Below, one piece after another: positions 1-11,000 of a stretch of 64,000 nt of DNA (positions within the stretch are counted from its first letter, which is position 1; each line of letters begins with the position of its first letter). This DNA is from Ceratopteris richardii (Eukaryota > Streptophyta > Polypodiopsida > Polypodiales > Pteridaceae): positions 57,188,406 through 57,252,405 of the forward strand of contig CM035422.1 in NCBI GenBank assembly GCA_020310875.1, in the 5' to 3' direction. A program made the position numbers and the translations under genes. Below the pieces are notes generated by a model. It saw nothing but the letters and a program-made list of their open reading frames with translations. It was not told the origin of the DNA and searched no databases.

Positions 1-525
1 CAAGAAGTGTATGTCAAATTTTCAGAAGAATCCCCTACAAAAATAGTAATTTTCATCACTAGAAACCATTGTAAATACCATTATCTATTTTTAGTAACTC
101 CATTTTGTCAAGCCGAGGAGTCCTCGAGCTTGAGGAGTATTAGAAGTACCATCGTACCAATTTTCATAATTTTTAGACTTCGTTTGAGCCCTCAAATAAG
201 CCCTGGAACCTAATTTTTAACTAGGCCGGACACTAGGTCTGGACAGGGCCAAAACTAGTCAAAAAACTATAAAAAGAGCTAGAGAGCTCATTTTTGGGGT
301 TAGCTTGTGAGAGAATAGGACTTTTGTAAGAGAACTCTTTTGCAATCTAAGCTTTCCATTGTTCCTCTCTTTGATCTTACTTGTGTGCGTGTGTGTGTAT
401 GTGTGTGCATGCTTGTGTGCTCTCACTCACGCACTTGTGCCTTCACTTGCTCGTGGTCTTCATACCGGTCCTCACGTCTCCGCGGATTGACAAGTAAAGG
501 AGGTGGTGCTTACGCTTGAGCTACA
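1..525 (+). repeat. Element A 5' LTR (left end outside the window)
   Basis: Matches 12882-13406 almost base for base (about two substitutions). By comparison with the 3' LTR, some 82 bases are missing off the left edge. It ends in ACA at 525, directly before the primer site. It carries a TATA box, a GT/TG-rich microsatellite near 380-420 and a short self-complementary stretch (gagctagagagctc) just downstream of the TATA box. Confidence 0.95.
268..275 (+). promoter_or_regulatory. TATA box of element A 5' LTR
   Basis: TATAAAAA lies in the middle of the LTR, where the U3/R border is expected. The same motif is at 13149-13156 in the 3' LTR, and in inverted orientation at 19005-19012 in the LTR of element B, followed there too by an AGAGCTAGAGAGCTC stretch. 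Conservation between diverged copies supports a core promoter. Confidence 0.75.
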
Positions 526-533
526 CCAAATTT

Positions 534-551
534 TGGCGCCGTTGCCGGGGA
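534..551 (+). other. Primer binding site of element A (tRNA-Asp)
   Basis: TGGCGCCGTTGCCGGGGA begins eight bases after the LTR end. It is the complement of the 3' end of plant tRNA-Asp, the primer also used by Athila-type elements. The same 18 bases occur in inverted orientation at 18688-18705 in element B. Confidence 0.85.
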
Positions 552-575
552 GAGTGCTTCGAGGACGAGCGTTGT

Positions 576-612
576 GATGGTAAGATCGTAGATTTGCGAC
601 GTTGGAAGGTAA
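576..612 (+). other. Two conserved splice-donor-like sites in the leader of A
   Basis: GATG|GTAAGA (GT at 580) and GGAAG|GTAAAA (GT at 609) resemble plant 5' splice sites. Both motifs and their spacing from the primer site recur in element B (minus strand, GT at 18662-18661 and 18631-18630), although surrounding bases have diverged. They lie upstream of the tandem array. Whether they are used is inference. Confidence 0.4.
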
Positions 613-849
613 AAAAAAACTGTCATTTTCTGTTTTTTCCTCTTCATCTTCATCATCATCATCATCTCCACCTTCTTCCATCTTCTTCTTCATAGAAATT
701 TCTTGTTTTTTAGTGCATTTTCACCATTTTCATACCATTTTTCATGCATTATTGTGTGGGAAGGAGTTAGGAGGTGCAAGGGAGAGCAAGCGCTGTGTTT
801 TTTTCATGATTTTCTGCTCATACGGAGCTCGCCATAGCCGGTGCTCATA

Positions 850-1885
850 AATTTGAATTTCCCGCCAAAAATGCGATTCTGTGATGAAAATCGCGATTCT
901 GTGAAAATTCAAAATTTTTTGAAAAATCACGATTTTCAGTTTTCCCGCCTAAAAGTTGGTTGAAAAGAATCGCGATTCTGTGTTTTTTCTCAAAAAAACA
1001 CGATTCTCTGCTCAAAATCGCGATTCTCACCAATCACGATTTTCAGCAAAAACACGATTTTGTGAAAAACACGACTTTCTGCTCAAAATCGCGATTCTCA
1101 CAAATCACGATTTTCAGCGAAAAATACGATTTTGAGAAAAACACGATTCTCTATGACAAAATCGCGATTTTCATGCCAAAAACACGATTTTGTGAAAAAG
1201 GCGATTCTGTGAAAACACGAATTTTTGCTCAAAATCGCGATTTTCAAAAACACGATTTTGTGCTCAACATCGCGATTTTCATGTCAAAAACACGATTCTG
1301 AGAAAACACGATTTTCAATCAAAAACACGATTTTGTGAATCACGATTCTCTGAGTCAAAATCGCGATTCTCTAAAACACGATTTTGTGATCAAAATCGCG
1401 ATTTTCAGAAACACGATTTTGTGATCAAAATCGCGATTTTCAGAAACACGATTTTGTGATCAAAATCACGATTTTCAGAAACACGATTTTGTGATCAACA
1501 TCGCGATTTTCAAAAACACGATTTTGTGATCAAAATCGCGATTTTCAGAAACACGATTTTGTGATCAAAATCGCGATTTTCAGAAACACGATTTTGTGAT
1601 CAACATCGCGATTTTCAGAAACACGATTTTGTGATCAACATCGTGATTTTCAGAAACACGATTTTGTGATCAAAATCGCGATTTTCAGAAACACGATTTT
1701 GTGATCAACATCGCGATTTTCAAAAACACGATTTTGTGATCAACATCGCGATTTTCAAATCACGATTTTCTGCTCAAAATCGCGATTTTCAAAAACACGA
1801 TTTTGTGCTCAACATCGCGATTTTTTTGACTTCACAGCATCGCGATTTTCAGAAAGTTCACAAAATCGTGATTTTCTCCAAAGGT
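850..1885 (+). repeat. Leader tandem array of A, TCGCGATTTT/ACACGATTTT units
   Basis: About 1 kb of short units built on CGATTTT, many centred on the palindrome AAAATCGCGATTTT. Between about 1406 and 1755 the array is regular, with ten units of 35 bp that each pair an ACACGATTTTGTGATC half with a TCGCGATTTTCA half. Outside that core the units are shorter and irregular. The array lies wholly in the untranslated leader, between the primer site and gag. Open frames across it are by-products of the repeat. Confidence 0.9.
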
Positions 1886-1910
1886 CCTGTTTGCTTGTTT
1901 TGACCCCCAG
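1886..1910 (+). other. Conserved splice-acceptor-like site in the leader of A
   Basis: A pyrimidine-rich run ends in TGACCCCCAG at 1910, followed by GAGCCTG and, a little later, CATAACTTT. Element B has the matching arrangement on the minus strand (pyrimidines, CCCCCCAG at 17524-17523, GGCCTG, then CATAACTTT). The site lies just downstream of the array. With the donors near 580-610 it would frame the array as an intron; this is inference. Confidence 0.4.
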
Positions 1911-2027
1911 GAGCCTGATTTGACATAACTTTCTCATCCAAAGTCAGGTGGGACTAGGGAACCAAGGGGGCTCTAAAGAATTTTGAACCATACCAAAGGG
2001 AAAATTTGGACTCTTGACTAAAAGCTT

Positions 2028-5000
2028 ATGAACCTGAGATCTGGTAGACACTTAGGCAAGGATAAACAAAGCATTAGATCTTCTGAGGCTAGTGTCAACC
2101 ATACATCCAAGTCTTGGACACAAGAACTAAGTGGTGATCTTTTACTAAGTTCAGACACAAGTGATTCAGAAATGTCTTTTAGCATGGGAAAACCTGCAGG
2201 TGGCTCAAGGACTGCCCATCTACATACACCGGAAGGTCCCTATAAGACACAGTTGGAATATATTCGGACCAACCAATTAGGTGCTCGCATCTATGAGGAT
2301 GGTCTGAGGCGATCAGTGGTCCAACTCAAAAATCCAGATCAATCCTTTGGACTTGAACACCCGGTGGTCAAGTTCGAAGAGGGTTCATACATTGATAAGG
2401 AAGGAACCATGTATGTGGTCACTAACCTACCAGATAGGACTGATGAGTTTGGAAATGTCATTCCTGAGAATGAAATAGGAGACCTAGAACAAGGAAACGT
2501 AGGACAAGGACCCCAGACTCCTAGAGGTAAGTCAGTTTTGACCCGAGTGATCACTCCGGACTGGATCCCTCAAGACAACAAAAGCATAGAACTATTTTTG
2601 AATAGAGAAACAGAGGAAGCCTTTTGGAGGTTCAAGCCAGATCAACCTAGCCAATTGGGCATAGTCATCATCTACGAGTTCAAGGATCCAGAGATACCAG
2701 GAAAGGTTGTCTACCTGGATAACACATTAGAGAAAATTTTCTTGGTAACAGAACATGATAGACATGCATATACTTGGAAGAATGAATTGATTTTCCCCCC
2801 ACCAAGATCCAATGTTTCCCATGGCCTCCAAGGAGTAGGATCATCCCACGCTCATGAAGCCCAGAGAGGAAGAACTAGAGAGAGACCTGAGGTAAGTTTT
2901 GCACACACCGTGGGCAAGAATAGAGCAGGATTTGAAAATGAAAGACCTGAAAGAGAGAGACATCAAGCACATAGGCAACAAAGAGATGAACAGGATTTTC
3001 CATTGCCTAGACCCCGAGAGTACCCAAGAACCCTTAGACCCATTCAAGTGATCAAGGCAATGAAGAACTATTTCGATGGGACAGGGGATCCTTATGATCA
3101 TGTGGCCGAGTACAAACAAGTGCTGAGAGCCGAACAAATTGAGGACTGGTTCACCCAGTACGAGGCATTTGGTTTGACCCTTAAGGGCACTGCCTTAGCT
3201 TGGTTTCAACCATTGAGTAGAAGCAGCTATCACGATATAGGTCAACTGCTAGACGAATTCATTGTAGAATTTTCCAAGAGTGGTATCAGGCATAACACAT
3301 CATCCTTGATCCACAGCTTCAAGCAGACTCCCCAAGAAACAGTGCGACTAGCAGGTAGAAGATTCAGACAGTATCTAGAAAGATGCCCTGCTCTAGAGTT
3401 ACCCACTCCGGCCAAACAAGTGGCTTTGTTCTTAGATGGCTTACTGAGCACCAAGTTAAGATCATATGTGTACCTGAAAGATCCTAGATCCATAGAAGAG
3501 TGTGTGCGGACGTGCATAGACATAGAAGATAACTTGGGTGAGGAGTTAGGATTGTCCAAACTCTACAAAGATTCGGATAGTTCTACTAGTCATACTTCAA
3601 AGATCTCCACAGAAATAGAAGAGATAGCTGAGCAAGTTGCCAAGAAGCTGGGAGTCCAAAATAAACAAACACAGAGAGTCACTCCATTGAATCGGTGCTA
3701 TACTTGCGGAGGTGACCACATGGCTAACGTATGCCCAATGCAAAACCAAAATATTAGAGAAAGGAATGCTCCCTATTGTACTATTGAAAGGAAGTACACA
3801 AACCATACGGCTCAAGAATGTCCCTACAATAGGCAGGCTGTTAGACAGAATTATCAGCAACCTTATCCACAAGGTAGGTATCAGAACCAATACCAACAGC
3901 CATATTATAGACCACAACAGCAATATCAGGTACCATATAGGCCACAACCTGTCTTGGGAAACCAACCACCAGCTCCAGCCAACGTGATTCCAGTCAAGTA
4001 TGCTGTGGGAGAGGAAAATCCAAATAGAGCTTTGGTGCCACTAACCCCATTGATACCAGATAATGACTCTCATGCTCATAGTTCAGACTACTCCCATGAA
4101 GGTAGTCCACATGCTTATTACACAGAGTCACCTGAACATAGTGAGATTTACTCGTATCAATATGAGGCACCGCCTATGGAGCAAAATTGGGAGCCAGAAT
4201 ACTCCAATGTCATGTACACAAATCCTAACCCTAGGCCCCAGTTGAGACAAATGAGACCACAAGCCCCTAGAGGATCTTGTTTCAGATGTCATGGTGACCA
4301 TTTCATTCGTGACTGTCCCCACCCACCATCTCCGAGTCAAGGACAGGCTATCACAATACAGGCTTTTTGTCCTGATTGTGGCAAAGACCATCTCCCCAGA
4401 GATTGTCCAAGAAACCCCTCTAGTGCACCCAAGGTTACACCCATTAATGTGGTAGGCTTAGTGGCAGATCCAAGTTCAAGTAGTAGCAATGTGGCTCCTA
4501 TACAAGCTGTCACTAGAGCACAAGCCTTAAAACAGGATAAACCAGTAGAACAATCAGAGTCGAGTGAATCGGGAGAGCCTAGTAAGAGGAAAACAAGAAC
4601 ATGGAAGGATACCAGAGAGAAGGCCAATCGCAAGTGGAATAAAAAGTTATCGGAACTAGAAGAAAGCTTAAAAGAAGCGAAAACAAAAATAGAAGACATG
4701 GCATCTCAAAGCCCCTCGCATGCCGAAACTCCATCCACTCCACCTCATCCCACCCCACCACCCATTGTAAATAGACCGCAACCAGGGTCTGTTCTTGCAG
4801 ATCCAACCCCAGAAGGCTTGGACATGATGTTCAAGGCCTACCAGGCTCGACTTCAAGAAGGGCCTACAGCGGCAAACCTAGACAAGAGTTACCCTAGAGC
4901 AGATTTAGAGATTGAACGGATGAAAATGTGCATGAAAATGGTAGAACAAGCTCAAGCCATACTTGAGACTAGTCAAAAGTTCAATCAGACAAACTCTATC

Positions 5001-8000
5001 AAATCAGATTTGCATTTCCAGGGCTTACTAGAAAGATTAGAGCAGTTGGTAAACAAACCACAAGTTCCTTTACCTCCTCAGGCTCAACCAGTTATTGAAA
5101 GAGGAAGCACACCACCAAGGGGAGCTTATGTTCCTAATTCCACGGATCCAGGAATACCTCCTTCAATTCAACAGTACTCTCAAGAATTCTTGCGGGAAAT
5201 ACAAGAAGAGAAATGGGCCAAGGAGAAGGGTAATTCCCCTCCTATTCCTGAGATTGATGATCTTCATGATCAATTTCCCCAAGACATCCCATCTATTTAC
5301 GAAGATGAAGCAGAACAACAAGAGGACGAAAGGTTAGATTTTGAATCTAATACCTTAGAAGAACTGCCTCAATTTCCAGGCCCATGGGAATCTGAATCTC
5401 TCCAGATTAGAGCTCCCACAATACTGGTAAGAAATGAAGACTCAGTGGTTCCAAGGAACACTGATGTCGTGAAGAACACTAAGGTTCAGTGTCATCTCAC
5501 TGTAGAAGAGCTGCTCAAAGCAAAACCTGAGTTATGGAATCATGTGAAGGATCAGGTCCCAGAACTTGATTCCAACATGCCAAAAGCAGGCTCCAAGCAA
5601 AGGGTACCAGAGATACCTCTAGACAAAATAGGGGACATGTGTGAAGGTGAAGAAGGTAATACTTATCTTCCAATCACCTACCAAGGTTACACAACCAAAG
5701 CAATCATAGATTCAGGTGCTGGTGTTGCTATTGCGACCACCTCCTTGTGGAAGCAATGGGGCAAGCCCACATTAAGACCAACGAGAATGAAGCTTCAAAT
5801 GTCTGATGGTCATTTTGAAAGACCTCTAGGATTGCTAGAAGGGATCACTCTAACCACTTGTGGTGTAGAGTTTGAGCACACATTTGCTATATGTGACTTT
5901 GAGAAAAATAATGTCTATGAGATGATCCTAGGAAGACCCTTCCTACGACAATTGCAAATAGTACAGGATTGGGGAACTAACTCCTTGTACTTACAGCACT
6001 TAGGGGTCACCACCAAGGTCAATTTGAAGGATTACACCTTCAGGGATGTACCACCCCTACAGTGGAATTCTATCCACAAAGCGAAAGAAGATTCCATCTC
6101 TGTGCATTCTGAAAGTTCACCTGATCCATCATGGCTGCATGAAGATACTCATTTGTGGATGTGCAAGGTCGCAAAGGAAGAGGAAAAACGCTTAAAGGCA
6201 AGAGAAGAAGGAACTTCGCTAGGAGATAGACCAGTTAGAGACCCAGCCTACACACCGATGATCTTTCCAGATGAGGAGTTTGAGCCTCATGGCTGGCCAG
6301 AAATCTTAGCCACCATGGACATTGCTGTCAATGAGGAACAGTGGACACCTCATTGTGATGAGGAGGGTTATGATATCTCAGTGTTCATGTGTCAACCCTT
6401 GCTAGAAGAATGTGACCCTAGTGATGTCATAGAAGAAGAAGAGAATGACGATGATCTGGAGTCTATTGTGATGGATAGTTGCTTTAACTCAGAGCAGCAC
6501 TATCTAGAAGATATAGGAGTGTTCACCCAGAAAGAAGAAGAACCTCTCACAAGTATTAAAACAGTAAACTCAAAGGATGGAAGTGAGAGTAGTCAAAAGA
6601 AAAAGAAAAGAAAAGCAGTGAAACAAGAAAAGGAGGAATCATTGTTTGAAGTACCAGAAAACTTCAAGAAATATGAAGTTGACGACCGCAAAATTTTGGT
6701 ACGAATGCCTAAGAGAGAGGCCATCATAGGAGAATCATATGATAATAAAGAAAAGACCAAGAAGATTGTAGTGACCATTGAAGAGAACGAAGAGAGATGC
6801 ACATATATAGGAGATGACCTAAGTGCAAGAGAAGAAATGGAGCTCATAGCTCTATTAAGGGAATATAGGGATGTGTTTGCATGGCACTATAGAGACTTGA
6901 AAGGGGTAGATCCAAGAATTTGCTCTCATACTATCCCCATGACTGCTGATGCTAAGCCCACCAAACAGAAGCCCTACACATATAATGATACCTATGCAGC
7001 CAAAATCAAAGAAGAAATTGATAGGTTGATTGAGGCTGGATTCATCTATGAGATTGAGCATACCGAATGGGTGTCCCCCATTGTTGTGGTACCCAAGAAG
7101 AACGGGAAGTTGCGAGTGTGTATTAACCTTAAAAAAGTTAATGCCGCTACGATTAGAGATAGTTATCCACTTCCAATCACAGAACACCTTTTGGAGCGTG
7201 TTGCAGGCAAGGAAGTTTATAGCTTCCTTGATGGATTTTCAGGTTACAATCAAGTAGCCATTGCCCCAGAAGATCAACACAAAACGGCTTTTGCCACTGA
7301 ATGGGGAATCTTTGCATTTCGTGTGATGCCATTTGGGCTCACCAATGCACCTGCAACATTCCAAAGGCTCATGTGTCATGTCTTCAAAGAGTTCTTACGA
7401 AAGAGCTTAGAAGTGTATGTGGATGATTTATGTGCTCATTCCCAAGAAAGAAGATTTCACATCCCTGAGCTCAGACAGATCTTCAACAAGTGTAGAGAAT
7501 ATCGAGTGTGTCTGAACCCAGAAAAGTGTGTGTTCATGGTGCGTCAAGGTAAAATCCTCGGTCATATTGTTTCTAAGAATGGAATCTCAACGGATGAAGA
7601 TAAGGTACGAGCCATAGCGGAGCTGCCAAGGCCAAGGAATATTAAAGAGGTACAAGCCTTTATGGGCCATTGTGGATATTACCGTAGGTTTATCCACATG
7701 TACGCGATCATAGCTAGACCCCTTTATGCCTTGTTGTCTAATTTTGAGTGGAACGACGAATGCGAGAATTCTTTCAATGAACTGAAGAAACGTTTGTGCA
7801 CAGCACCAATATTGACCACTCCTGATTGGAATAAGCCATTCCATGTCCATGTGGATGCATCCAATCATGCCATAGGATGTGTGCTAGCACAACCCACAGG
7901 TGAAGGGAATTTAGATTTGCCCATAGCATATGCTAGTAGACAACTAAACCCAGCCGAAAGAAATTATACCACAACCGAGCGAGAAGGGTTAGGCATGGTA

Positions 8001-11000
8001 TATGCTGTAAAGAAGTTTAGACACTATTTATTGGCCAACAAGTTCAAGTTTTTCACTGATCATCAAGCTTTGTTATATTTGGTCAATAAACCTTGCAATA
8101 CTGGACGCTTAGTAAGATGGTTCCTCTTACTAATGGAGTATGACTTTGAAGTTGTTGTCAGGAAAGGTAGAGCCCACCTTCGGGCAGATCACCTTTCTCG
8201 CATTACTTCAGGAGAGTCACCACAAGGAGTGTCTGATGAACTACCTGATGCTTATCTGTTCAATTTGGAAGTTGTTCCTAAATGGGCAAATAAGTTGGTA
8301 CCAGTCCTAACCTTCGGCCCTGCAAATAAGAAGGTGAAAACATCACAAGAAGAAATTGTAAAATCACAAAAATATCACATATTGGCAGGAAGCATGTACA
8401 AACAAGATACTGAGGGTGTATTAGCTTGTTGTGTCGAGGATGATGAACATAGTAGTTGGTTGCAGCAAGCTCATGAGGGATTGCTAGGAAATCACTATTC
8501 TAAACAACGAACATTGCAGAATTTGAAACGTTTAGGAGTGTATTGGCCTAGCATGGACAAAGAAATACATGAGTGGATCAAGAATTGTCCAATGTGCAGA
8601 GAGAGACCACCAGTGGAGCATGCGACCCTTTATCAAGTATCATTAATTCCAGATTGGAGTGCTCCATTGGTAGAGTTTATGAGATCGGGAAGATTACCCA
8701 AAGAGGCCAGTCTAGCAAGAAGACGAAATATGGAGCAAGAGGCTCAAGGCTATGCCTTAGTAGGAGAGAACCTATACCGAAGAGGTAAAGATGGTTACTT
8801 AAGACTGTGCGTTCATGAATCAGACTATTTAAGGGTCTTAGAGACTGCACACAGTGGTGTTGCAGGTGGACATTTTGGTCCTGACCGAGTGATTAAGACC
8901 ATTCTATTCTCAGGACTTTGGTGGCCCACTCTTCATATGGATGCACATACCTATGTGAAGAAATGTGACACATGCCAACGTGCACAATATCCAGTTAGAA
9001 AAGACGAGATGCCTTTAAGGCCAATGATGGGAGGGCGTGCATTTTCCAAGTGGGGCATAGACTTCATAGGTCCTATTAATCCCCCTGCTAGAAACTCCCA
9101 TGCAGAGTATATTATTGTAGCCACAGATTACCTTACCAAGTGGGTAGAAGTGAAAGCCACAACAAAGAATGATGCTCAGACGACGGCTAAGTTCTTATTC
9201 GAGAATGTGTTCACGAGATATGGGCTACCAATAGAGTTAGTGAGCGATAGAGGCACACACTTCTTGAATGAAGTCATTGAAAATCTTCTCCAAGAATTCT
9301 TGGTGATACATAAGAAATCTGCCCCCTATCACCCACAAGCTAACGGACAAGCCGAGAGTACCAATAAGATCCTTTGTAACGTATTGACAAAATTGGTAAA
9401 TAATAAACGCTCTGATTGGGACAAACAACTTCATCATGCTGTTTGGGCTTATCGAGTTGCCTACAAAACAGTACTCAATGCCACCCCATTTCAGATGGTC
9501 TTTGGACAGAATGCGGTGCTACCACTGGATTTCTTAATCCCTGCTTTAAAAGTAGCACAAGAGCATGAGTGGAATGGACATGAATTGTCATCTAGGATCT
9601 TTGATCTAGAACGCTTAGGTGAGACAAGGCTACGAGCGGCTGCAGGCATCTACGCTGCAAAGAAAAGGCAAAAGGCCTACTTCGATGCACACATTAAGGA
9701 TAAGGGACTGAAAGAGGGAGATCTAGTGTTGGTTTACACACTGAAACAACATGCCCGTAAGTTGGAAAAACGAGGATATGGGCCCATGATCATTAACAGA
9801 ATTTCCACTAGTGGCGCGGTTCAATTGGCTACTTTAGAAGGTGATATCTTGCCAAACTATATTAGTGGTTGTAGAGTCAAGTTATATCAAGAACCTCTTA
9901 CAGAGGACATGCTAACGAGACTCAACACTGCTAAGAAACGAAAAGAAGAAGAGTTAAGAGTGAGAGAAGAAGCACAGGCAGAGGCTAGAGAGCGCATAAG
10001 GCGAAATAAGTTAAGACGACTTGGCCTAGATGTCAACTCAAAAGCTCCAAAATATCACATGGATATGTGCCAAAAGTCAGGCATAGCGACTTCTCAGGTC
10101 ATTGACCGAAGACCCTTTGTGACCATAGAGATAGGACAAGGGAAGGGTGCAAGGACGGTGAAAGCATTGATTGACTCAGGTGCAGCAAGTAGTGCAGTTA
10201 GACTTTCCTACTGCCAAGACTTGCAGTTGAACATCAATCCCATAGAACCTTATCTCATAGGATTGAGAGGTGTGGAAACCCCTTGTTTGGGCGAGGTGGA
10301 ACTTCCCATCTACCTTCAAGATGTTCCAATGAAAGTCAAAGCGCTAGTATGTCAAGATGAGAACCTTACAGAACCACTTGTCTTGGGTCAAGATTGGATC
10401 TATGACCATGCAGTTAACTTAAACCTAAGAAGTCAAATTCTTCAAGTTTGGGTACATGAACAATGCATTACATTAGAATTAGAGAACTGCATGCTCCTAG
10501 ATCATGGCACCACACACTCTCTTAGTTCTTCCAAGACTAATCATATGAAAGAAGATGTTGTATGTGTCAAAAGCTCTATGATGCAGAAGGAGTCAATCGT
10601 GGACGACCAGGTTCGAAGGCGGGTGGATCTTTCTTCTTCTCCAAAGAATCAAGTAGCCACAGTAGTGAGTCCACCACACAAGCAAACACAACCGTTCACG
10701 ACAACTGCTACATCAAATAGAAAGACACCATTCGATAAAAAAGCAGTTCCGAGCATGAAGCAGATATGGGTACGCAAAGGAAAGCAACCACCAGCCTTGC
10801 CCCCACAAATCCCATCTAGGCAAGCCAACCAGGCCAGAAGACGAGGGAAGCAGCTCAGACAAGCTCAATCACAAGGTATCCAACAAGTTTGGGTGCCTAA
10901 GAAGTTAGCTGCAGCTCAACAAGGGCAATTACAGATGTGGGTACCTGAGAAGCTCCTACATCTACAACAACCTATGTTCTCCCACATGCGAAAGGTCTCA

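Noticed and set aside
602-850. 82-codon frame with a serine run just after the primer site of A
   Set aside because: It arises from a TCATCATC microsatellite in the untranslated leader; B has a related but different stretch with no matching frame.
960-1301. Open frame of 113 codons inside the leader of A
   Set aside because: It is produced by the CGATTTT tandem array, which happens to lack stops in that frame; no domain, and it is not shared with B.
1406-1755. Regular 35-bp repeats resembling a CRISPR array
   Set aside because: The whole 35-bp unit is repeated with no unique spacers, and the context is a plant retrotransposon leader.
2339-4856. Minus-strand frames within gag of A
   Set aside because: They are shadows of the long plus-strand frame, with no recognisable domains.
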